64,000 nucleotides of DNA from Rhipicephalus microplus (GCF_043290135.1 NC_134700.1:156752053-156816052); one strand, 5' to 3'; shown: positions 32,524 to 42,681, counted from the first letter of the stretch. A program made the numbers and translations. Notes: generated from the letters alone by a model not told the origin.

Positions 32524-35500
32524 CTAGGCGTCGGCCACGAGCCCTTGGGCTCGGGCGGCTTCCTCGGCTCGCTGGACGGCCCACAGTTGTTGTTCGAATG
32601 AGGAGCTGAGCAGAGCCCCCTCCCAGCGTGTCCTGCGGTCCGAAACTGCCTCTTCGTGGTTTTCATCGTTGCTTTCATCTAAACTCGAGCATTCCCATAG
32701 TATATGTGAAAGTGTTGCCCTTTCATCGCAAACCTTGCATTTTTCTGTTAAATACAGATCAGGGTAACAGAGACTAAAGAGAACTGGATTCGGATAAGTA
32801 TATGTTTGCAGTTGTCGCCACGCAACTGCCTGTTTTTTATTTAACCTGTTGTGTGGCGGAGGGTACTTTCGCCTTTCTAGCTTATAGTGCTGCGTTATTT
32901 CGTGGTAACTAGTCATGCGGTCCCCCCACTCCCACTCCCCCCCGTGTGGAACTTCGCCCGAGGTGGCGTCGGCGTTCGCAACGGCTCGGTTCGTGAGTGC
33001 TCGAGCCGCCGCGTGCGCCGCCTCGTTGCCGGCCAGCGGGGTTTGTGTGTGTGCGGGGGTCCATATGACGAAAGTGTCATTTTTTTCCCGAATTTTGTCT
33101 TCGTTAGTCATTAGGATTCGCAGCGCCTCTCGGGAGACACGACCGTTCGCATAGTTGCGTATCGCTGCTTGCGAGTCACTAATTACTACTTCGGCCTCAG
33201 TGGTCGCCACCGCGAGTGCTATGGCCACCTCCTCGGCCGTCTCGGTCAGTGGCGTTTGCACCGTAACGCTCGTCATGCATGTCCCTTTACCGTCGACCAC
33301 CGCGGCCACGTAACCACACCTTCGCGCGTATCTGGCCGCGTCCACGAATACCGCTTCCTTGCAATTTCCGAATTTTCTCTGCAAGTCCTGCGCTCTCTGG
33401 TTTCTTCGGCCGGTGTGATGTTCCGGGTGCATATTTTTGGGCAACGGCGGAATCACTATCTTTTCCCTCACCATCACGGTTATGTCGGCTTTTTCGCCTT
33501 GCTGCGTGTGATAGTGGATTCCCAGTTTTTCGAGGATGTACCTGCCCGTTTTAGTCTTAGAAAGTCGTTCATACTGTGCTACGTTGTGCGCTTCTATTAA
33601 TTCGTCAAGCGTGTTGTGCAAGCCTAGTTCTAATAATTTCACTGTGCTTGTGTTCATGGGTAAGCATAAAGCTTGCTTATACACTTTCCTGATTAAGCAA
33701 TCTAATTTTATCTTCTCGGCGACGTGCCAATTCAAGTAAGAGGCAACGTACGTGATTCTACTGAGGACAAAGGCTTGCACAAGTCTAATAGTGTTCCCTT
33801 CTTTCATACCACTATGTCGGTTCGTAATTCGTTTTAGAAGTCGGATTGTCTGATTTACCGCGTGTTCCAACCTGCGAACAGTTTCGCCATTGTGGCCATT
33901 GGCTGCAATATACAAGCCTAACACGCGTATAACGTCTACTTTGGGAATGACGTGGCCTTCCGAGGTCGTTAGCTGTATCGCTTCCTCTGCGTGATTTGCG
34001 CTTTGTTCGCTGTATTTGGGCTTTCGACCTCTGCGCGTAGGTCTGTAAACCAGTAGCTCCGATTTCTCAGCCGAGCAGGTGAGGCCCGTGCCCTCTAGGA
34101 ATCTTTGAACCGTATCGATGGCTCGCTGTAGCGTCTGTTCTATTTGGCCGTCACATCCCCGAGTTACCCACAGAGTAATGTCGTCTGCGTACAGACTGTG
34201 GGAGAGCCCGTCAATCTCTTCTAATTTAGCTGGTAACCCTATGAGTGCGAGGTTAAAGAGCAAGGGCGAAATCACCGAACCCTGAGGAGTGCCGGCGCTG
34301 CCCATCTCTATCTCTCCTGACTCTAATTCTCCCAATGTGATCCTCGCTGTCCTGTCCGTTAGAAAATCACGGACGTAGTCGTACGTCCTTTTACCGAGTC
34401 CTAATTCTATTATTCGGGTAAGTATAGTCGAGTGCTTGACATTATCAAACGCCTTCTTTAAATCTAGGCCTAAGATTGCTTTGGTAGAAGTGGTCATGCT
34501 GTCTATTACCTGGTGCTTGAGTTGTAGCATGGCGTCCTGCGTGGAGAGGCTCTTCCTGAAGCCCAGCATGGTGTGAGGAATCAGATCGTGGTCCTCGAGA
34601 AAGTTTGTTAGTCTCGCGAGGACCACGTGCTCCATGACCTTACCAACGCAGGACGTCAGCGATATCGGCCTTAGATTTTCCAGCTGTATGCGCTTTCCTG
34701 GTTTGGGTATCATAACGATGCGGGCGGTTTTCCACTGTCGGGGAATACGTCCCTTTTCCCAGCATTCGTTAAGGAAAACCGTGAGGTGCTCTATCGATGT
34801 GTCATCTAGATTCCGAAGCGTTTTGTTCGTAACCCCGTCTGGTCCGGGCGATGATTTCGTGTTGAGCCTGTGCAGCACCGCGCGTACTTCAGCAATGCTG
34901 AAAGGTCTGTCCAAGCACTCGTTCGCAGTGCCTTTGTATTCAGAGTGGAGCACGGGTCTAGTCGGATTAGTGTATCTCATCCTGAGTTCATGCAAGAGTT
35001 CTGCGTGGGTTCCTTTGTAGACGTTGATTATCTTATAGACATTTTGCCTATATGCTGTTTTAGTCTCCTCTGGATCCAGCAGGAACCTGAGGAGATTCCA
35101 CGCCTTGGTGAACCCTACCCGACTATCCATGCTATTACACGTCTCTTCCCACTGTGACTTGCAAAGCTGTAAAGCGTATTCCTCGATGTCTCTATTCAGT
35201 TTAGCTATTCGCCTACGTAAAGTCCTATTGTGTCGTTGTACTTTCCACCGGGCTTGTAGGCTACGTTTAGCCTCCCACATATGCAGAAGCTTACTATCTA
35301 GGACCTGGAGGTTTGCCTCAGGAGGGACCTCATGCGTTGCTGCCGCGACATCTTGCCTCAGCATTGATGTCCACTTTTCTATATCTTCGATATTTTCCGA
35401 GGAGTCAATCCTATTTTCCCTGTTTTGCCTAAACTTGTCCCACTCTACAAGTTTTAGTAGCTTGCTTTTCTTTTTGCACGGCCCCGCATTGGCACGAATT

Positions 35501-36156
35501 TCTACAATAGTGTGATCACTGCCCAAATCCTCCTGTGTATTCGTCCAGCATACGTTTGTTATGTTTTTAACGAACGCGAGATCTGGTGACGTATCAGCAC
35601 AAACACTATTTCCTTGTCGCGTAGGCGCGGAGGGGTCGGTAATGAGAGTGAGACCCTCCAGTAGAGCATCCTCCCATAGGTTTTTGCCTTTCAGGTTTTC
35701 GTATTTGTAGCCCCATGCGGAATGATGAGCGTTAAAGTCTCCCGCTACGAGGAGCGCTCGGGTCCCCGCGATGCCGGCCGCCTTCTTGAGTAGCGCGCGG
35801 AAGCGGTGCTTAAGTCGAGGGCTACTATACACATTAAGAATGAAAAGACTATTGTCTCGATTCTTTGGAGGTACTATCTCCACCAACAGGTGCGGTATCG
35901 CGTTTACCTTAATCTCATGCTGCGTTACGGTTAGGTTACGTTTGACTAGCGTCGCGACGGCCGGTTTGTCCCGAGGAGCGCTATCCTGAAATGACCTGTA
36001 ACCGGATAACTTAGCTTTAACGTTAGTTTCCTGTAGAAGTATCACATCTGGCTTCTCCTTGCTAATCAGGTATTGTTGAAGATGTCCCCGCTTTCTAGCG
36101 TATCCTCTACAATTCCATTGCCAGATTACGTAATTTTTAGTATTGTGAGTAGCCAT
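32524..36156 (-). CDS. LINE ORF2: endonuclease, reverse transcriptase, RNase H
   Basis: 1210 codons, all open. Residues 1-220 form an AP endonuclease with WNCRG (14-18), LLQET (E43), AGDFNAHHSAWG (D140, N142), SPDLAF (190-195) and SDH (213-215). RT spans about 415-760: SSPGPDGVTN, RPISLTSCVGKVMEH, LGLDLKKAFDNV (D565), GTPQGSVISPLLFN, and YADD at 656-659. The RNase H domain (about 933-1060) has VFVDAARYA (D939), TAEEVAIALA and ISDSQAA (D994). In GNEAAHAAAR the usual Asp is His1048. A C-terminal zinc motif CKVCDERATLSHILWEC (C1140, C1143, H1151, C1156) closes the protein. Nicks DNA and primes reverse transcription at the target. The ATG is 14 nt after the ORF1 stop, suggesting termination-reinitiation. 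Confidence 0.95.
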   Translation of the reverse strand: MATHNTKNYVIWQWNCRGYARKRGHLQQYLISKEKPDVILLQETNVKAKLSGYRSFQDSAPRDKPAVATLVKRNLTVTQHEIKVNAIPHLLVEIVPPKNRDNSLFILNVYSSPRLKHRFRALLKKAAGIAGTRALLVAGDFNAHHSAWGYKYENLKGKNLWEDALLEGLTLITDPSAPTRQGNSVCADTSPDLAFVKNITNVCWTNTQEDLGSDHTIVEIRANAGPCKKKSKLLKLVEWDKFRQNRENRIDSSENIEDIEKWTSMLRQDVAAATHEVPPEANLQVLDSKLLHMWEAKRSLQARWKVQRHNRTLRRRIAKLNRDIEEYALQLCKSQWEETCNSMDSRVGFTKAWNLLRFLLDPEETKTAYRQNVYKIINVYKGTHAELLHELRMRYTNPTRPVLHSEYKGTANECLDRPFSIAEVRAVLHRLNTKSSPGPDGVTNKTLRNLDDTSIEHLTVFLNECWEKGRIPRQWKTARIVMIPKPGKRIQLENLRPISLTSCVGKVMEHVVLARLTNFLEDHDLIPHTMLGFRKSLSTQDAMLQLKHQVIDSMTTSTKAILGLDLKKAFDNVKHSTILTRIIELGLGKRTYDYVRDFLTDRTARITLGELESGEIEMGSAGTPQGSVISPLLFNLALIGLPAKLEEIDGLSHSLYADDITLWVTRGCDGQIEQTLQRAIDTVQRFLEGTGLTCSAEKSELLVYRPTRRGRKPKYSEQSANHAEEAIQLTTSEGHVIPKVDVIRVLGLYIAANGHNGETVRRLEHAVNQTIRLLKRITNRHSGMKEGNTIRLVQAFVLSRITYVASYLNWHVAEKIKLDCLIRKVYKQALCLPMNTSTVKLLELGLHNTLDELIEAHNVAQYERLSKTKTGRYILEKLGIHYHTQQGEKADITVMVREKIVIPPLPKNMHPEHHTGRRNQRAQDLQRKFGNCKEAVFVDAARYARRCGYVAAVVDGKGTCMTSVTVQTPLTETAEEVAIALAVATTEAEVVISDSQAAIRNYANGRVSREALRILMTNEDKIREKNDTFVIWTPAHTQTPLAGNEAAHAAARALTNRAVANADATSGEVPHGGEWEWGDRMTSYHEITQHYKLERRKYPPPHNRLNKKQAVAWRQLQTYTYPNPVLFSLCYPDLYLTEKCKVCDERATLSHILWECSSLDESNDENHEEAVSDRRTRWEGALLSSSFEQQLWAVQRAEEAARAQGLVADA

Positions 36157-36170
36157 GGTGATAGTAAAAT

Positions 36171-38060
36171 TTAATATTTTCCAGTGTTCTCCCTAGTCTC
36201 TGTGTCCACTGGTCTGTGGTACGGTTTCCCAGTCTGTTTGAGGGGCCCGCAGCTGCTAGCTGGTAACCTTCGCTCGTTGTTTTCAACCCTCATCTGCAGG
36301 GTGGCGAGTTGTTGCTGTATTTGCTGCATTGTAGTTGTTATCTGCTGCATCGCGCCTGTAAGCTGGCTAAGCATTCGTTCCATTTCTGCTTTACGCGTGT
36401 TCTTTTCATCCTCTATTTCTTTCCTGACTATGCTTATGTCGTCTTCGACATCGTGCCGTTTCCTATCCCTTTCCTCTGTTTTATGTGTTTGAATTTCGGC
36501 TTGCGCCGGGTCCACTTCAACTGCCCTGCGTTTCGAGGGGGTCGGCACCGTTTCATCCTTAGATAGTACCTCCCCTGGATTTTCCTGCAATCGGATCGTT
36601 CCGCCCTTTTTAGCTACCTCATTTTTTAGACTAGCATTTTCTTCCCTGAGTTCCTCAATTACGTTTTTGTATCTAATGTTATCTCTCTCCAATTGCTCGA
36701 GTCGTTTTTGAATTTGCATGATCATGTCGTGTTGACCTTCACTGTTAGAAAAGGCAGTGCCAGACCGCGCACGCTCGCCGGAGGCGGCTGCCGCCCAGCT
36801 CACCTTGGAGGCTTTGGGTAGACTGTCGTTACCACCGGGTCCGGCAGCTCGCGTCGCTGTAGTGTCGGTACTGGCGGGAGACGTGCCCTGGGACTTAGGT
36901 CTGTCCTTGGCTCGTTGGCGCTCGGCGTTCCTCGACCGAGAGCGGGAGTGAGACCGGGACCGGGAGCGGGAGCGAGAACGCGAGGCGGATCGGCCTCGTC
37001 TCTCCCCACGCAGCGCCGAACAGGCGTGTCCACTTTCGCCGTACACCCTATAGCTCTTGTCTGCGTCCTCCTCACGTTGCCTTCTTTCCCACTGGCGTTT
37101 CTTCACTATGTAAGGAGTTCTGTACTTGGCTTGGCATTTCCTGTCTCCGGTAGGGTGGTCCTTGCCGCAAAGTCGACATCTGGGCTCACAGCAGTGGTCT
37201 TGCGGTGGATCATCACAGCCACAGCCTCTGCATCTTCTACTTTCTGGGTTGGGGCAAACGTCGGATCGATGTCCAAGTCGGCCGCAAGCGTAGCACGTCT
37301 CGTACTGTTTCTTGTAGAGCACGCAACGGTGCTCCGTTCCGTTGTAGTATATGTAGCGCGGCACTACACTTCCTTCGAATACGACGATAGCGTGTGCCGT
37401 GCTTCCCATCCTCTTCGCGTGCAATAACGTAGGGTTGTGCTCGTTGACGAGGTGTCTCTCAATATCCTCAGGAGAGTCTTCGTCGGGAATCCCACGGATG
37501 ATGCCCTTGGTTGTATTTTCCGGCGCGGCTGCATATGCACGCGCTGCGTAATCTTTGTCTCCCATGGTTAGCTTGGAGATTTGACAGTATCTTCTGGCTC
37601 TCTCTTCCGATGGAGTGCTCACTACTACAATATTCTGTCTTTCATTTACGCGAAAGATATCGCCTCTGGTTTCCTCTTGGTTCAGTCCGGCAGCGGCACG
37701 TATGCTGTCGCCGATCCGAGCAGCACGATGTGTCCTGGTGCTGAAGCCATCTCTAGGGCGTACGATGACCTTGATGTCGTCCACCGGCAGATTCGGTTTT
37801 TTGGTCGCCATGCTGAGTCGTCGCACGTTTCTGGCTGCTCTTTTGACAAACGCTTCATCATCGTTGAGCGCGTCAGCGGTCTGCGCAGCAGGGTCAGTGC
37901 CCGCGACGCGCGCCTTGCGTTCCTTGTATTTGGCCCGAACCTCGAGCCAGCCATTCTCCTTGCGGACATCTGTCGGCGATATTTCTTCACCGTCTACGTG
38001 AACAACTTCCATTGCAGTCGAGGATAAAGCCGTTAAGCGAGTAGCAAAGGGGCGTCGCAC
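36171..38060 (-). CDS. LINE ORF1: CCHC/RS-rich RNA-binding protein
   Basis: 629 codons from the first ATG at 38060. A start at Met17 (38012, MEVVHVDGEEISP) is equally plausible. Residues 90-245 are a globular region of the Gag-like type (IFRVNERQNIVVVSTPSEE, GIIRGIPDEDSPEDIERHL). A zinc-knuckle cluster starts with CYACGRLGHRSDVC (256-269) and continues with CRGCGCDDPPQDHCC and CRLCGKDHPTGDRKC to about 309. An arginine-serine stretch lies at 356-378. A predicted coiled coil follows near 450-490 (LEQLERDNIRYKNVIEELRE), with a second Gln-rich helix near 555-600. It would coat LINE RNA and may trimerise through the coil. The stop TAA (36171-36173) is 14 nt before the ORF2 ATG. Confidence 0.93.
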   Translation of the reverse strand: MRRPFATRLTALSSTAMEVVHVDGEEISPTDVRKENGWLEVRAKYKERKARVAGTDPAAQTADALNDDEAFVKRAARNVRRLSMATKKPNLPVDDIKVIVRPRDGFSTRTHRAARIGDSIRAAAGLNQEETRGDIFRVNERQNIVVVSTPSEERARRYCQISKLTMGDKDYAARAYAAAPENTTKGIIRGIPDEDSPEDIERHLVNEHNPTLLHAKRMGSTAHAIVVFEGSVVPRYIYYNGTEHRCVLYKKQYETCYACGRLGHRSDVCPNPESRRCRGCGCDDPPQDHCCEPRCRLCGKDHPTGDRKCQAKYRTPYIVKKRQWERRQREEDADKSYRVYGESGHACSALRGERRGRSASRSRSRSRSRSHSRSRSRNAERQRAKDRPKSQGTSPASTDTTATRAAGPGGNDSLPKASKVSWAAAASGERARSGTAFSNSEGQHDMIMQIQKRLEQLERDNIRYKNVIEELREENASLKNEVAKKGGTIRLQENPGEVLSKDETVPTPSKRRAVEVDPAQAEIQTHKTEERDRKRHDVEDDISIVRKEIEDEKNTRKAEMERMLSQLTGAMQQITTTMQQIQQQLATLQMRVENNERRLPASSCGPLKQTGKPYHRPVDTETRENTGKY

Positions 38061-38369
38061 TGCTCGCTGGGTTCGGCATAGACGCCGGCCGCGTCTGCAG
38101 CGCGAGCGACGGCGTCTACCGGTGCTGCGTTAGGCTTAGTTCGTGTGCCAGTGTGGCACCGCAATAAATGAGCTACAGTGTCCAGAAAAGCGGCTCACCT
38201 CCGAAAAACTTGATATAGGCAGGATTCGCTGCCCTTCCAGAAACTGCTGAGTAGAATGCCGTTGATCGAAGATCTGAATTTCTGCCACAAACATAAAACA
38301 TCCGCGGAACCGACGTGAAACGCGTCCGCACCCTCTGGCCCCCCTGGTGGCGCCCCCTATGGCTTGGAA

Positions 38370-38820
38370 CACGAATAATTCTTGGTGTGCCGGAGGCAAA
38401 TCTGGAATAGCCAAGTGGCCATCATCTTCGTTTCTTCGCTAGCCTTCTGCCACTAGTGCAAGCTGCTCACAAATTTTTTTGGACGTTTCCAATATATTTT
38501 TACCGCACAAATTTCAACTACGATTTTTCTTTCCAATGTACTGTGCTGATACTGCGTACACACGAAGGTGTTCTAAAGTTCCCAGGCCGCGATACCATTG
38601 CATTACAAGGGATAGCGGCCTGGAAACTTCTGAAGATCTTTGTACGTGGTCTTGACGTCTATCTTTGTAAGTCAGAGTTTTATGGGTCAGAGATGTATCA
38701 CTGGTTTTGTATTGTGCATCGATTAGCTAATCATTCAAAGGGGTTTGTTGGTACACTTATGACGTGCACATATCTCTTTCGTAATTTGACAGCGAAGCAT
38801 CCACTTACTAACATTTTCAG
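38370..38820. other. 5' region or intron of the THAP gene
   Basis: No ORF. CTAACATTTTCAG at 38808-38820 looks like a branch point plus 3' splice site directly before the first coding exon. A 5' UTR intron may therefore lie here, possibly containing the LINE insertion. Inferred. Confidence 0.4.
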
Positions 38821-38834
38821 ACCGCGCTGATGCC

Positions 38835-40716
38835 ATGCCGTCCAGCGGTCCAAGCTACGGCAGCTACTGCTGTGTATCGTGGTGCTTCAACAATGGCAGA
38901 ACCTACAAGAAGCCTGGGACGAGTTTCTTCCGCATACCACGGGACGGCAGGTGTGTTAAAGCTTTTGTATGGTTTGCATGTCTTTAGGCTTACTGTTCAT
39001 ACTTGCTCAGTGAGGGTAACAATAAAAAATCACTATTCAAGCACTTTCCCTTTCAGCTGGTAGTTCATTGCCAATGCAGGATGAAAGCATGGATGAAGTA
39101 TGCTGGACGCGATGATCTCCTTAGTAAGCCGGCCAGCCTATTGTACGCAACGTACAGGGTTTGTAGCGACCATTTTACTGCTCAAAGTTTCATGGACCCT
39201 GGGCACACAAGGCTTACAAGAATGTCTGTTCCCAGTGTGCAACCAGCTGCACCATGTAAGTGATTGACTGAAACTCAATTATGTGTAATAGCAGCCACTT
39301 GTATTGAATCAGTGGCGACAGTTAACCGCGAAGATCTTTGTAGCCGGTGGAGAAACCTCACTATAGAAGTAACACTTGGAAAGTCTTAAATTTTGTGAAC
39401 TATGGGCTATTACCTTCCTAACAGCAGCCTTACATTTCTGTCGTTTTTTGGATGCTCTTGACCAGCGCAACTTGTTTTGAAAGACTTTCAAGGGCTATTT
39501 CACGTTATCTTCAAGCCTGAGTGCACATGTACATATACCTTTCATCGGTGAAAGCTGGCATTGTTGATAATTCCAAAAATCACAAATTACTTGTTTCCTA
39601 GTTGGTGCCTTCTCTTTTCCTCCACGTTCGACGAATTTGCACATTTGAAAGAGCTGTTTAAGTTTCCCCATGCTACAAGCTTTGTAACTTGTACTAACTG
39701 CACATATATGCACGTTCTCCGAGCGTCGCTTTAAATAGTGACTGTGACATGACTGCAGAAGCTGCACTGCAAGGTGCGGATGAGCTTCAGTTTGTGTTAT
39801 TTTAAGCCTCTTACTGACACACTGTCGTAATTTCATTTCTTCAAGACCTGCGGTAGAGGCTTCAAAAAGCGGCTCCCACACATTGAGGTGCCCCGATGAA
39901 CAGGGTGCGTTCAGTGTCGCGATTTATTTTTTTTTACCCAAATTGACTGTTGACCAAACCTCTGCAGGTGGCAGCTGCCTTGTAGCTGGTGAAAGAATTT
40001 CTGCTGACTTCGTCTTGCCGGAGAAAACCTTAACCAGTCGTTCAGCTGTCACAAAAGGAACTTGTGTGACCGGTAAGTTGTATGTTCACTTCAACACCAG
40101 AGTGGATTGATATTGAGACTTCCGCAGGCCGCTCGCAAGATTGTTCCGACAGCACTGTCCGAGGCACTGAACAAGCTTCACAAGACCCTCCAGAAGATGT
40201 CTCCGCCAACAGCTCCACGCCTGAGTGCCTTAGAGAAAATGGTGACTATGCTTTTATTGCAGGTGTTTTTAATGTGCTATTTTATGTTTAGGACATTCTG
40301 AGGAAACTATCCTCAAAAGGACACTACGTGTGCACTTACAAAATGTAAGCGTGGGCTCTCAGTGATTTTCATTTTTTTTTGTACATTGTCAACATTGTGA
40401 ATGGTTTGTTTTAGATAGTATTATCGAAAACTTTGCACCACAGAAAGTTGTGCACCTTGGGTCTGAAAGAGGGAGGAAAGTGCTCGTATGGGATTAGTTG
40501 TTCTTCGCTTTTACATCCATTTTTTTGTTTATTGCAGTGCGTTCCTGTGTGCCAGCGACAATGTCTCCATCAATTAAGTACAAGCAAACCATTAAACATC
40601 TGCAAGCCAAAGTAGCAGCACAGCGGAAAACTAACAAAAGACTGCGGAGACAGCCTCACCAAACTAACCACTCATTCGTTGCATACATTGTTTTGGTTAC
40701 CCGCTATGAGGAGTAG
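38835..40716 (+). CDS. THAP-domain protein, five-exon model
   Basis: Exons 38835-38950, 39080-39255, 39968-40072, 40128-40262 and 40538-40716 sum to 711 nt, an exact 236-codon frame plus stop. Every junction has GT/AG, with GTAAGT at introns 2 and 3. Exons 1-2 encode a THAP zinc domain (residues about 8-95). Zinc ligands are C12-x4-C17 and C67-x2-H70 (CSDHF), with invariant Trp43 (KAWMKY) and a VPS segment (residues 89-91) in the AVPTIF position. Residues about 98-185 are an acidic, Ser/Thr-rich linker. Exon 5 carries a basic coiled coil (KYKQTIKHLQAKVAAQRKTN) and a short tail. THAP domains bind DNA. Proteins with THAP plus coiled coil are transcription regulators or P-element-type transposase N-termini. 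No transposase domain follows, so a host regulator or a domesticated fragment is likelier. The upstream ATG at 38830 is in another frame. Confidence 0.85.
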
Positions 40717-41810
40717 GGACACTGTGTATTCGGTCGAAGTGATTTGCATAACCTTAAAAAGAATGTTGGGTATCCTGTCTGTATTTTTGTAGCAAATGCG
40801 GGCGAACTGTACACTTTACTGTGGGTCGCTTGGTCAATGTGTATGCTTTATCTCTCCAGCTCAAGTAATATATCGATAACAAAACCGCTTGTTGAAATGT
40901 CTTCGATCGGGTAAGGAACACAGTATGAAGTGGGCACAGTTCACGTTATCACGCTTTTTGTATTTTAGCTTCTCATCAACCTCCTCATCTCGCGCATCAA
41001 AATTTTCAAAAGAATACCCAAACTTGTAGCGTTTGATGGGGCTGCGGACGCTGCCATTTTATTTTTATATAGCTTGTGAGTGATAACGTACGATGTAGAG
41101 CCTTTGTGAAAAATAATGAGCCAAAGTGGTTTCCTTCTGCTATTTATTAGCCCTGTAATACCGCTCTCGTAACACCAATTAAGGTCCACAATTCTGGATA
41201 AGTGATGACTACAATCTATTTTAGCTCGCAAGCGTCACAGCAACACCCAGACGCAAATCACTTGGGGTCTTAAGTTTTTGATGATAAGAAGAGCCACAAG
41301 ACCTGCCAGTGTTGTAGCATAAAGTTTGTCTTTCACGTAGTGAGCAAGCTGCAAAGCCCTACCTTTCTGAGGACAAGCAGGCATCAAGTCTGCTTTTTTT
41401 CATTTTGGCTAGCTGTTCTTAAGCACAGCCAGCACACTACAGCTTTGCCTTTCTGCTATATTGTGTCGTGTGGTTTCTGTGCACTCTTTTTTCTATGCAA
41501 TATTTTGGTTAACCCCAGGCGTGATTCGCGACTTCATTGCTGTGTATATGTCACTTCTTCCTTCTTCTTCAGCATTGTGCGCTGTGTTTTTGCCATAGAT
41601 CCTTACTTACCCACTGGCCCGGTGTGTCATACTTCCCCAGCTTCTCTGCTTCTGCCAACTCTAGCGATATGTGCATTGTCTGTGTTCTCTCTTTATTTGT
41701 TACAATATTTGTTACAATTTATTTGTAAGGCGAGATGCATTTGTTGTGTACCTTTGTCATATTGTGCTTTTTATATTCTCAGACTGTACCTTGCCTTTGA
41801 ATAAAACATT
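40717..41810 (+). other. probable 3' UTR of the THAP gene
   Basis: No motif-bearing ORF. The 154-codon frame at 41340-41804 is Phe/Cys-rich and looks accidental. AATAAA at 41801-41806 (TTGAATAAAACATT) is a plausible polyadenylation signal. Confidence 0.45.
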
Positions 41811-41843
41811 ACGAATACTCTGCCTCTTTGACTGATATATACA

Positions 41844-41876
41844 TTGATCACTTGTTCCAAAAGAACAAGTGATCAA
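41844..41876. terminator. perfect 14-bp hairpin after the poly(A) signal
   Basis: TTGATCACTTGTTC and its exact reverse complement GAACAAGTGATCAA are separated by CAAAA. It lies about 40 bp downstream of AATAAA. Partial direct repeats (CAAGTGAACAAAAGAACAAG) follow. Whether it acts in transcript 3'-end formation is unknown. Confidence 0.55.
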
Positions 41877-42129
41877 CAAGTGAACAAAAGAACAAGAACA
41901 AGCGCGATGAATAAAATCGTAGTGAGTTATCACTACCTGCATCTCTCTTTATTATAACTTAATCGAAATAAAAATTAAAAAAATAAAAATAAAAATTCTA
42001 AATTTGCGCCAGTGAAACCGGAACAGGAAGCGCACGCCACTTGCTCTCACCAACCACCAGGTTTGCTAGGGTCGATTGGGCCACTGGGGTCTACGGGAGT
42101 GTCCACTCTTCACCTTTTTTTATTTCTCT

Positions 42130-42681
42130 ATGGAAGATGCGTCAGAACACATTATAGACGTGACAGAAGCAGTGGACGCGGCTGAAGGTTGCGGAGATCA
42201 AGTCGCAGAAAATTTGAACTGCACATCTGCAACATCAGTAGACGAATCTACACCGGTACCTGTGGACACTCGACCAGGTTCTGCAGCCGTATCGACCGAG
42301 ACAGCTGACAATGCAGTGACAGACGCAGGCTGTGAAGTAGCCGGAGCGTCTGCCCATGCGTCGGAGCAAGGCCAAGTTGTCGATTGTGCCTTCTGTAGCC
42401 TTGGTTTCGACATGAAGATAGACGGAAACACGTGCAACGCCAGCCGCGTCTCTTGGTCCAGCGGTGCCGTTTCAGCCATTAAAAGACCATTGGAAGAACC
42501 TGTGAAGACGGGAGACAAGAACAGTGCAAGTAGCGTGGAAGAACCACCGGCAAAGACGCCGACTGGCAGACGCACCAGCATGAGAGCAAGAGCTGGTGGC
42601 ACCACGGACAAGAAAGCTGTGAACAATTCAATTCTACTGTGCAGTGAAACCGGGCAGTCGGACGCTCCTGGCGGCGTCTAG
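42130..42681 (+). pseudogene. LINE ORF1 C-terminal region
   Basis: The open frame from MEDASEHIIDVTEAVD is acidic and low in complexity. It ends with KRPLEEPVKTGDKNSASS and EEPPAKTPTGRRTSMRA, the kind of tail I recall from tick Tx1-like ORF1 proteins. Neither the zinc knuckles nor the RRM-like region is present, so the N-terminal part appears to be missing. It immediately precedes the ORF2 remnant, in the usual LINE order. Confidence 0.55.

Larger units (their letters stand above)
32469..38354 (-). mobile_element. full-length intact I-clade LINE
   Basis: A 5.9-kb non-LTR retrotransposon on the minus strand with both ORFs open: a 5' UTR of about 300 bp, ORF1, a 14-nt gap, ORF2, then a short 3' UTR (AATAAAGTTA) and a (TTC)n tail at 32469-32482. 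It is flanked by a perfect 15-bp TSD, CCCTATGGCTTGGAA, at 32454-32468 and 38355-38369. The TSD defines both ends and shows the element is not 5'-truncated. Intact frames, a full 5' end and a perfect TSD indicate a very young, possibly active copy. Confidence 0.95.

Noticed and set aside
39495..39881. 128-codon minus-strand ORF in intron 2 of the THAP gene
   Set aside because: No family resemblance and antisense within an intron; treated as chance.
41340..41804. 154-codon hydrophobic Cys/Phe-rich ORF
   Set aside because: Lies in the likely THAP 3' UTR and has the composition of T-rich sequence.
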